Shown piece by piece: positions 41,901-48,180 of a stretch of DNA of 64,000 bases. The position numbers and the translations under genes were made by a program. Origin of the DNA: Dugong dugon. Its lineage: Eukaryota > Chordata > Mammalia > Sirenia > Dugongidae. The stretch spans positions 20,258,501 to 20,322,500 of the forward strand of contig CM057476.1 in NCBI GenBank assembly GCA_030035585.1, in the 5' to 3' direction. Position 1 is the first letter of the stretch, and each line of letters begins with the position of its first letter. The notes beneath the pieces were generated by a model. It was not told the DNA's origin. It worked only from the letters and a program-made list of their open reading frames with translations, and did no database searches.

Positions 41901-44900
41901 AAACCAAGTAGTATGAAAACAGCATTTTAATTTCCTTCCACGAATATTCAATGGGAATCAGTGACTGAACTGAGAAAACAAAGCCCCACCACAAACACTA
42001 CCATGACCGGGATATCACTCACATCACTGTTTCCTGATTTTGGAATCAGAAAGAACCTGTACGCAACATTCAGGTTTGACCAGTAGGATAGCTAAATACC
42101 TAAATGGGTTTGAGTGAAAGGTAAGCAGCTGGACAGCTGCTCCAGGGGATAAAGATGTGGTAGTGTGCTTCCACAAAGATTTACAGCCTTGGAAAATACA
42201 GGGGGCAGTTCTACTCTCCCCTCTAGGGTCGCTATGAGTCAGAATCAACTTCAAGGCAATGGGTTTGGTTGTTTATTTAAAACAGATTACCCAGAAGGAT
42301 ACTTTGCCACCTTAGGTGGTGTTTCCTAAGCGGGATCGTTCAAATACTATTTTCAAGATTCTTAATGACCCATTTACCACGTATACTATTCACTTAATAT
42401 TTTTCTTTAAATCCACTCACTTTTTAAGACTTTTACTAGCAATTATGGTTTTATGTGCTAGTAAAATTTTTCTTATACACGTTAATATCATGCAACTCTT
42501 AAAATAAATATTTGAATATTACCTACATCTGTCTTGAGTACCACTGGTGGCTCATATACCATATTCTGGGAATTGTTACTTTAGGGGTAACCCTGGCATT
42601 TTGAACTACTCATCTCTGAACTTTATTTCAGATCCTATGATATAATCTGGCTTTGTAAACACAGACCAGAGAGCAGTGAACACTCTTTCACATGAGAATG
42701 GATTGTTAGAAACTTCTAATCCCAATTTATTAATAAACCGTATCTCCCAATTTCATTTCAAAGCATGACTCCTGACGTGGCAGCCTGGCCCCGTCTGTTT
42801 TTTACATTAGGGGAATATTTTCACATCAGAGATCCAAACCCACCTGTTCTGGTCCCTTGGATCATCTGGGCCAAGTTTAAGGGACATGTTGTGCAGCTGC
42901 CATAGGTTTAGTAAAATGTGTACTCAAGACAAATGAAAGCAAAACACATGCTTAATTCTGAATTCCAGCAGAACTTAAAGAATGTGTGCTCCAAAACAGA
43001 AGTACAGGTGACATTCCATTGGACCCCCAATAAAACAAAAAGCCTGCTTAACGCTTAGCAGAGTATTAAGCACTCAATCAAAACATGCTAATTTAATTTG
43101 GTTTCTGACTAGCAACAAAAATTTTAAGAAAACTTAAATCGATGTTTCAGAAACTTCTGAGGAATCCCAGCTCATGCTTCTATCAAGGCAGGATAAAAGT
43201 TCTAAAAATGTTAGCAGGTACTCAGGAATAAGTACATTAATTAAAAGTTTCTAAGGCAGTAGCTTTTGAAACATTCATCATGGTAGGCAGAAAGGATAAA
43301 CTATTTAAAAACAATTTCTGGTAACATTCTAGAAGTCAGCAGTGAAACATAACCAAGAAATTTCAATGACTACAACAGACATATATACGACTGAGCTTTT
43401 GGGACAAGATTTATGTCAGGAGAGGAAAAAAATCTTAAATGATGAATTCAATACAGACAACAACATTGACATATACAGCATTAATGGAAACAGCACCTCT
43501 ACCCAATTACAATTCAAACATTTGTGAAAGATTTAAGAAGTATACTAGGAGAAAATTTAGCTGCTAAAACACTCTTTAGACACAGACTGGACTGGACTGT
43601 GGGACATACAATGATACTCGTGAAGAGTGTGCTTCTTAGCTCAAGTAGATACGTGAGACTAAATGGGCAGCTCCTGTCTAGAGCTGAGATGAGAAGGCAG
43701 AGAGCGTCAGGAGCTGGTCGAATGGACACAGGAAGTCTGGGGTGGAAAGGAGAAGTGTGCTGTCACAGTATACAGAAAGCAATTAGGGTCGCATAACCAT
43801 GTATGTATAAATTTTTGTATGAGAGACTAACTTGAATTGTAAACTTTCACTTAAACTACAATTAAAAAAAAAAATTTAGTCGCTAGAACAATGATCCTTA
43901 AAAACTTAAATCACAAACTGAGAAGTAGAATTCTCATTCTTTACCTGAAGCAATGTCGGAGGCCAGGGTGTGTGTTTAAGATGCCTTACTTGAGAGATAT
44001 GTCGCCCCAGACTCCGATGGACACTGCAGCACTCGTCACATATAAAAGTTCCCCTGTTTACTGATGCCCAGGAAGGATCTGGAAAGAATGAAATATCAGT
44101 GGCGGGGATACCAGTTAGTTGCTATACTGCCAGATGGTAAAAGATGACTGAGGTTTGGTTTTAAAAAAAAAAAGAAAGAAATTTTTGTTGGTTTAATATG
44201 GTAGTCAACATATCAGGCTGGTGATCCTGTCTGATGATACTAATTAAGCGAAATGTTATTTGATACTAATCAGTTATCTCCCTTCTGGTTCAGGGCCACA
44301 GTTTGTAGCCCTGATGTGGATCTCCCATCTCAGATGTATGCTCCTTTATTCAACATAAGAGAAACAAATTGAGAGGATACAGACGAATCATTTAAAATCC
44401 ATGGCCCACAAACAGCAAGATAACACAATTTTGACAGTGAATTAGCAGTATAACATCTGAAGTAAATGGTGAAAAAGACTGCTACTCTAATCCACTGCTA
44501 CAAATCTATAGGCCTCTATGCTTAGCAGAAAGTGGCAAGTGACAGAACTATAGTCGTTCAGCTGCTATGGTTCTGAGCATAAACTGGGAAATGCTGTCTC
44601 CTCTGATATCCATTGTTGTTGTTGTTAGCTGTCATCCAGTCAATTCTGACTCATGGGGACCCCATGTGTTACAGAGTACAACTGCTCCATAGGGTTTCCT
44701 TGGCTGTTATCTTAATGAAAGCAGATTGCCAGGCCTATCTTCCGTGGTACCACCAAGTGGGCTCAAATCACCAATCTTTAGGTTAGCAGTCAAGTGCAAA
44801 CTGATATCCATTAGGTGTTTTAAATAAACTGTTCACTGAGTTCAACCCTCCAATTGATGTGAAAGAACATAAGCTTTAATAATAGCAGCTTCCAGAAGCA

Positions 44901-47900
44901 AAGTTGTAACATAAAAACAAATCATATTTTTGATGCGTGTACAATACTTTTTTCCTACAAAGTCCCAGAGCTTCATTAGACATCCTTTGGAACAAGGTAT
45001 AATCCACACTTGGCAAGCAAAATGGATTTGGGCAAGTAAATCAAGCACTTCGAAACTCAAAAGAAAGGAAGACCTTCTACATTTCATCAGACTCACAATG
45101 GGGTGACAATAGGTGCCACTCAAGCTGAGCGGTCTAAGGGTTATGTTTCAAAATTCTGCAATGTCCACAAAAATCTCTAAAATGCATGTACATCATCTTT
45201 ACCATTCTTAACAGTTTATTCAAACTCTTTCAAACCATATAATGAAAAGTTATGGGATTTCAATCAAAGACAAATCCTGGGAGTCAAAGAGTGTGGTGGT
45301 TAAGAGAACTGGCTCTGGAGACAAGCATTCCAGGGTTTGAATCCCAACTCTGCCACTTCTCACACAATGAACTCAGGCAAATAATTTCTTTGCGCCTCCT
45401 CACCATGGATTAAATGGGAATAACACATACATCTCAGGGCAGTGAGGATATCAAAAGTAAGTAAAGTACCTCGCACACAGTAAGTGCTCAGTAATGTTAG
45501 CTGTTACATCTTTTATAAATTATTTTCTAAGCACCATTCAGATATTTCAAGAGCCCACTGAAATTCATGATCATTGAAAGAAATTTTTGATTGGAAAAAC
45601 TTAAAACATCAAATGTTTCATATAAATACTATACTATCATAGTGAAAATTTCAGCAGATTTTTCAGGTAATTGAACTCAGTGTGATGTAGTTAAAATAAA
45701 CTACACTCATTAAAATAAACAAGCAAAATATTTAAGAAAAAATAATCATAGGTAAACGTTTGCCATGAAACAAAACAGAAACAAAATAAGTCAATGAAAT
45801 ATAACTCTCTCAGTACTACTATACCATTCTAAAAAGCAAAGATTGTAAACATCAAGATAAAGGATCCCTAAAAAGATACATCACGGTGTTGTATTTTTGC
45901 AGTATGGTACTACTACTTATGAAGGGAAAAGAAGACTTTGTCTTGAAGCGTAGCTTCGACTTTCACATATCATCCATAGAATTCACAGTATTCTTAGATG
46001 AAATGGAACAGGACTAGGACAGCAAGGATTTAACAATTAAGCAAGGCTCTCAATTAACCATTTTAACATTACGGATCACAATTCCATGGAAAGAGTACTA
46101 GAATGTTACAACAGAGTAAAATCAAATCCAGTTTGTACAAATAAGGTTGGGTGAAACCCTTCCAGTTTACATGGATGTTTTGTGTCAGGGCTTCTTAACC
46201 TGGGCTCCACAGATGCCACAAATGAGCTTCAGAAGTGTCTATGGCCCCATGGAGGAAACGTGCATAAAATTCTATGTGGAGTATATACACGTGCATTTTC
46301 TGGGGAAAGGGCCTTAGCAATCATTAGATTCGCAAAGGAGTCACTAGGGCTTTGCAGAAAAGGCAGAACAAATTCCTAGCTGCTCAAGTTCACAGAACAT
46401 TTCAAGGTAGCCTAATTATACTCACAACAGGAAGGAAGTGACTCAAGTCTCTGCAGATTAGGTGCATCAGACAACTAAAATGATACAATGGAAGAGAAAA
46501 TGTTCTGAAATGCATAAAACGCTGCAGAAATGCAATGTAGTATTTAGGGTAGCAATGGAGAAGCAACCTTTCCTTTACCCCACAACATCTACTGAGAAGT
46601 AAAGAATACTCATTCCAAGAGGAAGTTTGAAGCTAGACACATGTGAATCAAATATGACGCAGAAAGTTCAACTGAAAACAGGCAAGAAAAGAAGGAAGTG
46701 GAAACAAATAACGTTTTTAGAGACTAGGGTTAATTTTGTATGACCCACGCTAACTGGTTTATAATAAAACACTTCTTTTTTACACTCCTCTACCCATCTC
46801 CCTATCTACAAAGGAAACTGGTAACCCTGCTCACTATACAGACTACGAAAAAAAACACAACAGGTTTGAGTTATCATGTTGTTAGTTGCTGTCCAGTCGA
46901 TTCCAAGTTATCATAGTACTATTTAAAATAAGCCTCAACTTCCAAGTGACAAGATGAAGTTGAGAACAGTTGCAACAACACCAGTGTTCAATGATTTCAT
47001 TAAGATTGTTTATCGGACGCTATTGTGCCGAGGAGGCCATCTTACTTTTGAATTACTTCAAACTCAAAGCAGATAAACCTAAAAACTGAAAACAGCATAT
47101 AATAACCTAACCATAGAGACGTGTCAACTCAATTCCAAATGCTAAGACAGATCTGAACTCTGTATCTGAAAACTGCGCATGGGCAGAAATGGTTTATGCC
47201 TATACTGCTGAATCCTCAAATGTGTATATTGCCAGTGATTTTGTGCTTGCTTGTTTTTGGTAAGTTGTAATTAATGTATGATTCAGAAATTCAAATCTCG
47301 CTTTAAAGGACTGCAAGACTTCTGTAGTAAAGAACACAATAAAAAACAAAAAACAAACAAACAAAAAAAACACCTTAGATGAGATGATAAGAATACTCAT
47401 TGTATCTTCCTAATCACTAAGCGAAACACTCCCGACTATCTCCATGGGAAGAATGAGGAAATCAAGACTTGGCCACACGAAGTCACAAGCTCAAGGTCAC
47501 CCACACCTAGTCTGAACCCACGCTATTTCAGATCTCAAAACTTGAGACATGCTCTGCCTTCTAAGTGCTGGCTGTTTCTGCAAAACCCCGATGTCCTGGA
47601 GATTCTCCCCGGTGGAGTGGGAGTCGGGATGCCAGAAGCCTGGAAGGAATCTGCCCGTGGGCCCTCTGGCGGGTCTCGGTGAGGGAAGCCGCGAGCGTCG
47701 CCCATCTCGCGGGGCAGGGGTCTGGATGGCTGGTGTGTGTGAGGGTGACACCTGCAGCCTCTGGGGGCCGCAGCCGGGAGGATGCTCGCATTTTACTTCT
47801 GTAATTGGTCTTCCTGTAAATTGCCCAAGCCCCTTCCTGTTGGGGGAGAAGCCCTGGACCCGGCCGCCTCCCCAGCCGGCCTGGGACCAAGGGGACCGGG

Positions 47901-48180
47901 AAGAGGGAGAGATGGGAGGGCGGTGGCCCCCTCCCCGCCGGGCTCTGACAGGCCCGGTACGGGCCCTGCTCCAGGGCCGCCCCAGGCTCTCCCTCGCCGC
48001 GACCCCAGCCGCGAGGCGCCGGGCGGGGGGCTCGGCGGTCCGGATTCGCCCGACCTGAAGGGGCTGCCTCAGGGCAGGGGTCCGGGTCAGGAGAGCAGAG
48101 GGGAGCGGGCCCGGCCGGTGCGACTCACCCGGCCCGCTGCAGTCAGCGCACACCTCGCTGCTCCGGAGCCGCTTCGACAT
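1412..48180 (-). CDS. GIT2: GIT2, ARF GTPase-activating scaffold protein (18 coding exons, 3' end outside window)
   Basis: This is a multi-exon gene read from 48180 down to 1412. Joining the 18 exons listed below gives 2000 coding bases in one open frame; every junction phase was checked by hand. The order of domains is: ArfGAP zinc finger (Cys11, Cys14, Cys31, Cys34, with the arginine finger at Arg39), ankyrin repeats about 132-230, two Spa2-homology repeats about 256-293 and 329-357, a coiled coil about 424-480, a serine-rich linker, and the start of the C-terminal paxillin-binding helices. The known GIT family proteins stimulate GTP hydrolysis by ARF6 and form a complex with PIX exchange factors, paxillin and PAK at focal adhesions and endosomes. 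Human GIT2 has 759 residues as I recall it. The 666 complete codons here plus a remembered 93-residue C-terminus match that, so the final exons lie beyond position 1. GIT1 is excluded because the linker and coiled-coil residues match GIT2. Confidence 0.97.
2168..2376 (-). repeat. AfroSINE copy
   Basis: Reading the minus strand, a tRNA-like head at the right end leads to a tail at the left end with the gttgtt flank. The internal landmarks (cattccgactcatggcgacc, and gtagaactgctccataggg) match the other copies in the window. Diverged, no clear target duplication. Confidence 0.85.
2429..2511 (-). CDS. GIT2: GIT2 coding exon 17
   Basis: 83 bases, residues 577-603 plus two bases of a Gly codon. 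It encodes [20 protein letters not shown] and DMEPDDT. The acceptor is TTTTAG. The donor is placed at GTACAG, which is weak, because that is the only site giving the right frame and the expected Gly-Ser-Ser-Arg-Lys junction with the next exon. Confidence 0.91.
2835..3041 (-). repeat. AfroSINE copy
   Basis: Minus-strand copy ending in the typical cacccagggctcc head. The tail shows gttgttagctgccgttgag, the RTE-like tail type rather than the tggttt type. Confidence 0.87.
3075..3225 (-). repeat. MIR-like SINE remnant
   Basis: Reads as a MIR-type segment in reverse: it has a degraded form of the cagatgaggaaactgagg block, then cccaaggccacagatttag, then gaacccaggtctcc. Strongly diverged, so the family is uncertain. 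Confidence 0.5.
3250..5730. other. Intronic stretch, GIT2 intron 16
   Basis: No exon or recognised interspersed repeat apart from an A run at about 3406-3420 and the CA repeat at 4591. Confidence 0.6.
4591..4656. repeat. CA-rich microsatellite, interrupted
   Basis: Two CA stretches separated by a gtatggatgagcaagtgtat segment. Confidence 0.85.
5735..6060 (+). repeat. L2 3' end interrupted by an AfroSINE
   Basis: The pieces gcctttgggagcagggaccg and the final ggaggtgcttaataaatact are the usual L2 3' end. The element is split by the SINE at 5831-6020. Confidence 0.75.
5831..6020 (-). repeat. AfroSINE with perfect 12-base target duplication
   Basis: The SINE is flanked by gctgggcataga at 5819-5830 and again at 6021-6032. 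The A-rich tail is on the left, so it is on the minus strand. This shows retroposition into an existing L2. Confidence 0.92.
6719..6808 (-). CDS. GIT2: GIT2 coding exon 16, alternatively spliced cassette in GIT2
   Basis: 90 bases, 30 codons, residues 547-576. It encodes [20 protein letters not shown] followed by [10 protein letters not shown]. The acceptor is CTTCTAG after a pyrimidine tract. The donor GTTAAGT departs from consensus at +3. Known GIT2 isoforms lack this segment; its frame-neutral length and weaker donor fit a cassette exon. Including it gives the full 759-residue length expected for the long form. Confidence 0.93.
7067..7480 (-). repeat. Older AfroSINE split by a younger AfroSINE
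   Basis: The outer copy is in two parts, 7067-7104 and 7313-7480. Joined across the insert they read as one SINE, from the tail (gttgttgttgggtgcc) to the head (ccaccagggctcc). The insert is the copy at 7105-7312. Confidence 0.88.
7105..7312 (-). repeat. AfroSINE nested in an older AfroSINE
   Basis: Flanked by an exact ttttccact duplication at 7096-7104 and 7313-7321. Both copies have the same orientation. Confidence 0.9.
8829..9077 (-). CDS. GIT2: GIT2 coding exon 15, end of coiled coil and serine-rich linker
   Basis: 249 bases, 83 codons, residues 464-546. It starts [14 protein letters not shown], closing the coiled coil, and continues with [19 protein letters not shown], a likely phosphorylated linker by its Ser/Arg pattern. 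The acceptor is TTTCAG and the donor GTAAGT. The open frame runs on past both ends of the exon by chance. Confidence 0.96.
9078..12355. other. Intronic stretch, GIT2 intron 14
   Basis: No exon or repeat that I recognise. Mixed base composition, with some open frames no longer than chance would give. Confidence 0.6.
12360..12485 (-). repeat. L2 remnant
   Basis: Contains the reverse of the L2 3' end: attgagaacctactgtgtgg followed by caggccctgctctaggctct. Confidence 0.65.
12965..13114 (-). CDS. GIT2: GIT2 coding exon 14, coiled coil
   Basis: 150 bases, exactly 50 codons, residues 414-463. The peptide [19 protein letters not shown] continues into a leucine heptad stretch ([19 protein letters not shown]) that forms the dimerising coiled coil of GIT proteins. 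The acceptor is TTTTTAG and the donor GTAACA. As an exon of whole codons it could be skipped without a frameshift. Confidence 0.96.
13430..13700 (-). repeat. L2 remnant
   Basis: Reads ttcatttcaacagattttta, then a degraded glutamine-poor gtgttcgaggtgctcgcgat and ccatggagtttacatttcag, the reverse L2 3' pattern. Confidence 0.65.
14200..14565 (+). repeat. L2 remnant
   Basis: The run of short landmarks (ctgacccgcctgcagtcctc, cttgttccttcatggtgtgg, ttccttgcctcctccaaggc) resembles the interior of the L2 3' half. Diverged. Confidence 0.5.
15055..15240 (+). repeat. L2 3' end remnant
   Basis: Ends in taaatatttgttgaatgaat, the typical L2 3' terminus, after a diverged body. Confidence 0.6.
15513..15655 (-). 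CDS. GIT2: GIT2 coding exon 13, acidic linker
   Basis: 143 bases, residues 366-413. It encodes [18 protein letters not shown] and the acidic [15 protein letters not shown] stretch. The [11 protein letters not shown] block is shared with GIT1. The acceptor is TCAATAG and the donor GTAGGA. Confidence 0.96.
17680..18084 (+). pseudogene. L1 ORF1 remnant
   Basis: An open stretch of 134 codons with coiled-coil-rich sequence ([13 protein letters not shown]), then an RRM-like segment with [19 protein letters not shown] and TENFPNLM. It stops at a TAG where related copies read on. ORF1 proteins are trimeric RNA-binding chaperones of LINE-1. Non-functional here. Confidence 0.85.
18848..19055 (-). repeat. 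AfroSINE inside the old L1
   Basis: Near full-length minus-strand copy ending in tgtcaccagggctcc. It sits exactly where the L1 ORF2 5' half is missing. Confidence 0.88.
19060..20030 (+). pseudogene. L1 ORF2 reverse-transcriptase remnant
   Basis: Pieces in shifting frames include [33 protein letters not shown] and [19 protein letters not shown]. The active-site box reads FVDD rather than the usual FADD of L1. The endonuclease domain is missing. Confidence 0.85.
21760..22580 (+). mobile_element. LINE 3'-end-like unit, copy 1
   Basis: Follows a caa repeat and runs from about gctgctgaggctgcctatg to a tail with ctcaacaaccataaaatt. It shares about 630 bases with the unit at 22805-23472. It has no coding frame longer than chance. 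It resembles 3' sequences I associate with afrotherian LINEs, but I cannot name the family with certainty. Confidence 0.6.
22585..23710 (+). mobile_element. L1 3' fragment split by the second unit
   Basis: The left part (22585-22804) and right part (23473-23710) read together as the 3' end of L1 ORF2 and its following region (landmarks: aaaatgggcaagggacttga, and cacacccactaggatggcta). Confidence 0.8.
22805..23472 (+). mobile_element. LINE 3'-end-like unit, copy 2, 5' truncated
   Basis: Matches copy 1 from its ccaaggtacaacaactgg start onward. It is flanked by accacaatgaaat (22792-22804) and accacaatgagat (23473-23485) and ends in an A-rich tail. That is a target duplication, so this copy arrived by retroposition. 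Confidence 0.8.
24216..24413 (-). repeat. AfroSINE copy
   Basis: Minus-strand copy from cccaaacccactgctatcaa to the head gtgccaccagggctc. It sits in A/T-rich LINE-like sequence. Confidence 0.88.
24745..25012 (+). mobile_element. RTE (BovB-type) LINE 3' end
   Basis: Landmarks ccagtccctggagaaggaca, catcatacttggtgaagttg, then caatgggctcaaacatagca match the other RTE 3' ends at 33605 and 35205. It ends with ctatgagttggaactgactc, shared with the AfroSINE tail. Confidence 0.82.
25615..25726 (-). CDS. GIT2: GIT2 coding exon 12, second Spa2-homology repeat
   Basis: 112 bases, residues 329-365 plus one base. It encodes [20 protein letters not shown] and the basic AKRRQQ stretch. The acceptor is CTTTAG and the donor GTAACT. 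It is followed by the longest GIT2 intron in the window (15656-25614). Confidence 0.96.
26140..26620 (-). repeat. LINE remnant, class uncertain
   Basis: A T-rich stretch resembling an L1 3' region in reverse (attcccaaatgaggacttcc, and gatgaggttaaacatttctt-like text). Too diverged to classify safely. Confidence 0.4.
26727..26824 (-). CDS. GIT2: GIT2 coding exon 11 with a GC donor
   Basis: 98 bases, residues 296-328. It encodes WLATQNHS and [17 protein letters not shown], linking the two Spa2-homology repeats. The acceptor is CTAG. The only in-frame exon end is CAG followed by GCAAGT, so the downstream intron is of the GC-AG class. The other positions of that donor match the consensus well. 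Confidence 0.95.
27077..27149 (-). CDS. GIT2: GIT2 coding exon 10, Spa2-homology domain
   Basis: 73 bases, residues 272-295 plus one base. It encodes [20 protein letters not shown], the conserved core of the first Spa2-homology repeat. The acceptor is TTTCAG and the donor GTGACT. Confidence 0.96.
27860..28005 (+). repeat. L2 3' end remnant
   Basis: Contains tgctctgtgagggcagactc and ends with aggaggtactcaataaatag, the L2 3' signature. Confidence 0.7.
28062..28221 (-). repeat. AfroSINE, short form lacking the middle
   Basis: Minus-strand copy: cctgttgccgtcgagtcgat joins ccatagggtttccaaggagc directly to the head. The central roughly 50 bases present in longer copies are absent, so it belongs to the shorter subtype. 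Confidence 0.88.
28590..28775 (-). repeat. MIR
   Basis: Reverse MIR: ccattttgcagacaaggagt, ttgaggcacagaacttagta and agtcacaaagctaataagtg form the conserved core. Confidence 0.78.
28972..29120 (-). repeat. MIR
   Basis: Reverse MIR with aacaccaaggcacagagagg and gagatctggaccaatctgcc. An AfroSINE follows directly at 29131. Confidence 0.65.
29131..29278 (+). repeat. AfroSINE copy
   Basis: Plus-strand short form: gcccctgtggtgcagtggtt (A box region) to ggcaatgggtttggtttttt. The B box is degraded. Confidence 0.88.
29285..29380 (-). repeat. L2 fragment
   Basis: Reads tttatttagtgcctgctaca then tgctagaaatattacagaca, a reverse L2 end. Confidence 0.5.
29902..29938. repeat. CA microsatellite
   Basis: About 18 uninterrupted AC units, the longest simple repeat in the window and likely polymorphic. 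Confidence 0.95.
30777..30825 (-). CDS. GIT2: GIT2 coding exon 9, start of Spa2-homology domain
   Basis: 49 bases completing a Ser codon and encoding [16 protein letters not shown] (to residue 271), the start of the first Spa2-homology repeat, which binds PIX and PAK partners in the family. The donor is GTGAGT. The acceptor is a tandem TAGCAG; using the upstream AG would add one Ser codon and extend the exon to 30828. Confidence 0.93.
31321..31642 (-). mobile_element. hAT-type non-autonomous DNA transposon
   Basis: The ends are inverted: aggggtcagcaaaggaca at the left and actttgccgacctctg at the right. Read on the minus strand it has tttttctgtaaaggggcaga and ctactcaactctgc, as in the copy at 35811. 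A Charlie-group MER element by memory. Confidence 0.72.
31960..32005 (-). CDS. GIT2: GIT2 coding exon 8 (46 bases)
   Basis: A small exon encoding [15 protein letters not shown] and part of a Ser codon, residues 240-254. The acceptor is ATTTCAG and the donor GTAAGG. Its phase fits both neighbours. Human GIT2 has Lys where this reads Arg at the third residue, as I recall. Confidence 0.93.
32884..33310 (+). mobile_element. MaLR-like solo LTR
   Basis: Starts near tatgaactgaattatgtccc and ends with gcaacactagataactaagaca. The 3' portion with gtgagaaaataaatttctg and the ctaagaca end is typical of ERVL-MaLR LTRs. No internal gene sequence is present. Family assignment is from memory. Confidence 0.65.
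33605..34420 (-). mobile_element. RTE (BovB-type) LINE, 3' part
   Basis: On the minus strand the last third of ORF2 is recognisable in broken frames: [20 protein letters not shown] follows the position of the RT active site, and later [10 protein letters not shown] and [14 protein letters not shown]. At the left end the element runs into gtgctgtcaagtcggttctg, the same tail as the SINEs. The active-site Asp pair is not preserved. Inactive. Confidence 0.8.
34889..35627 (+). mobile_element. MaLR-like solo LTR split by an RTE insertion
   Basis: The left part (34889-35204) and right part (35543-35627) form one LTR, similar in layout to those at 32884 and 56660: ttgagtcaatctcttttcag-type text, then ataaattgctgttcattaaa and ctaagacag. 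Confidence 0.68.
35205..35542 (+). mobile_element. RTE 3' end inserted into the LTR
   Basis: 5'-truncated RTE copy with [13 protein letters not shown] and [11 protein letters not shown] in one frame. It ends in caacaacaa. It is flanked by aaactgtgag on both sides (35195-35204 and 35543-35552), a target duplication. Confidence 0.85.
35811..36038 (+). mobile_element. hAT-type non-autonomous DNA transposon
   Basis: Runs from caggggttggcaaatttttt to cagtagtctccaacccctg, giving inverted ends. The interior ctgtaaagggccagatagta and aaactactcaactctgccac match a common mammalian MER element of the Charlie group. Confidence 0.8.
36478..36572 (-). CDS. GIT2: GIT2 coding exon 7, third ankyrin repeat
   Basis: 95 bases, residues 208-239 plus one base. 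It encodes [20 protein letters not shown] followed by the conserved [10 protein letters not shown]. The donor is GTAAGT and the acceptor TTTGTAG. The family also has this short segment after the ankyrin block. Confidence 0.96.
36783..36833 (+). repeat. AfroSINE head fragment
   Basis: Only the A-box part remains: gccctgttgggcagtggtta followed by ctaaccaaaaggtta. Confidence 0.7.
36946..37125 (+). mobile_element. hAT-type MER remnant
   Basis: Contains caggccccacccttagaaat, tctgaatctataaggatggg and ggcctaagcatcagtatttt, the layout of a MER5A-type element. Diverged, name from memory. Confidence 0.6.
37560..37714 (+). repeat. AfroSINE with target duplication
   Basis: Short plus-strand form with a clean B box (ggcagttcgaatcc). 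It is flanked by cataatttaat at 37549-37559 and 37715-37725. Confidence 0.92.
37800..38195 (+). repeat. L2 remnant
   Basis: Diverged sequence with tccatacctggaaaccttag-like text, then gaattctaggagggctgagt near the right end, as in L2. Confidence 0.45.
38577..38785 (+). repeat. AfroSINE, long form, left arm of an inverted pair
   Basis: Plus-strand copy with the roughly 50-base central block (gcagaaagatgtggcagcct). Its tail runs into the hairpin centre at 38810. Confidence 0.88.
38771..38856. repeat. Perfect-looking hairpin core between two inverted SINEs
   Basis: Two 39-base arms, 38771-38809 and 38818-38856, are complementary at 37 of 39 positions by direct count, with an 8-base loop. The pairing continues less perfectly through both SINEs. 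Confidence 0.9.
38843..39006 (-). repeat. AfroSINE, short form, right arm of an inverted pair
   Basis: Minus-strand copy ending in ccaccagggctc. Similar flanks, tggaagatgagta on the left and tggaagatgaata on the right, suggest a target duplication. Confidence 0.87.
39220..39350 (-). CDS. GIT2: GIT2 coding exon 6, second ankyrin repeat
   Basis: 131 bases, residues 165-207 plus two bases. It encodes the canonical ankyrin motif [13 protein letters not shown] and the next repeat start, NGKTPVDYA. The donor is GTAAGA and the acceptor TTCTTAG. The intron after this exon carries the inverted SINE hairpin described separately. Confidence 0.97.
39459..39545 (-). CDS. GIT2: GIT2 coding exon 5, first ankyrin repeat
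   Basis: 87 bases, 29 whole codons, residues 136-164. The peptide has the ankyrin helix pattern [18 protein letters not shown]. The donor is GTAAGA and the acceptor TTTCAG. Confidence 0.96.
39805..40045 (+). repeat. MIR
   Basis: Has the MIR run ggtggttcagcatggctctg, gttgtgtgactcagaaaagg, gagcctcagtttccttatct, and a 3' end with gtgccttgcattgag. Confidence 0.8.
40046..41053. other. Intronic stretch, GIT2 intron 4
   Basis: No repeat or exon recognised except short A- and T-runs. It precedes exon 4 on the transcribed strand's 3' side. Confidence 0.55.
41054..41159 (-). CDS. GIT2: GIT2 coding exon 4, end of ArfGAP domain
   Basis: 106 bases, residues 100-135. It encodes [18 protein letters not shown] and the [12 protein letters not shown] linker into the ankyrin repeats. 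The donor is GTGGGT and the acceptor ACCAG. The frame closes on Lys135. Confidence 0.96.
41785..41897 (-). CDS. GIT2: GIT2 coding exon 3, ArfGAP domain
   Basis: 113 bases, residues 63-99 plus two bases of a His codon. The acceptor is TTTTAG and the donor GTGAGT. The peptide includes [15 protein letters not shown] and the basic [12 protein letters not shown] stretch typical of the GIT ArfGAP core. Confidence 0.96.
42115..42273 (+). repeat. AfroSINE, 5' truncated
   Basis: Begins in the middle (gctgctccaggggataaaga) and ends ggcaatgggtttggttgttt. The A box is missing. Confidence 0.82.
43335..43870 (+). mobile_element. LINE 3' end, probably an afrotherian RTE or L1
   Basis: The 3' half shows gtcgaatggacacaggaagt and the terminal gtatgagagactaacttgaa with ttgtaaactttcacttaaac, ending in A's. 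I recognise the style from afrotherian LINE 3' ends but cannot fix the family. Confidence 0.6.
43945..44078 (-). CDS. GIT2: GIT2 coding exon 2, ArfGAP zinc finger and arginine finger
   Basis: 134 bases between a TTTCCAG acceptor and a GTAAAG donor; residues 18-62. It contains Cys31-Asp-Glu-Cys34, which completes the C4 zinc finger, and the CSVHR motif whose Arg39 is the catalytic arginine of ArfGAPs. The frame ends exactly on a codon. Confidence 0.97.
44617..44801 (-). repeat. AfroSINE copy with RTE-like tail
   Basis: Left end gttgttgttgttagctgtca is the reverse of the caacaacaa tail found on RTE copies. The body matches other copies. The head is incomplete. Confidence 0.85.
45293..45515 (+). 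repeat. MIR
   Basis: A near complete MIR: gtggttaagagaactggctc, gtttgaatcccaactctgcc, then ctcgcacacagtaagtgctc at the end. Confidence 0.85.
46182..46378 (+). mobile_element. hAT-type MER remnant
   Basis: Starts cagggcttcttaacctgggc and runs through attttctggggaaagggcct to tcgcaaaggagtcactaggg, a pattern known from mammalian non-autonomous hAT elements. The right terminus is degraded. Confidence 0.6.
46876..46910 (-). repeat. AfroSINE tail fragment
   Basis: Only catgttgttagttgctgtcc and agtcgattcc remain. Confidence 0.55.
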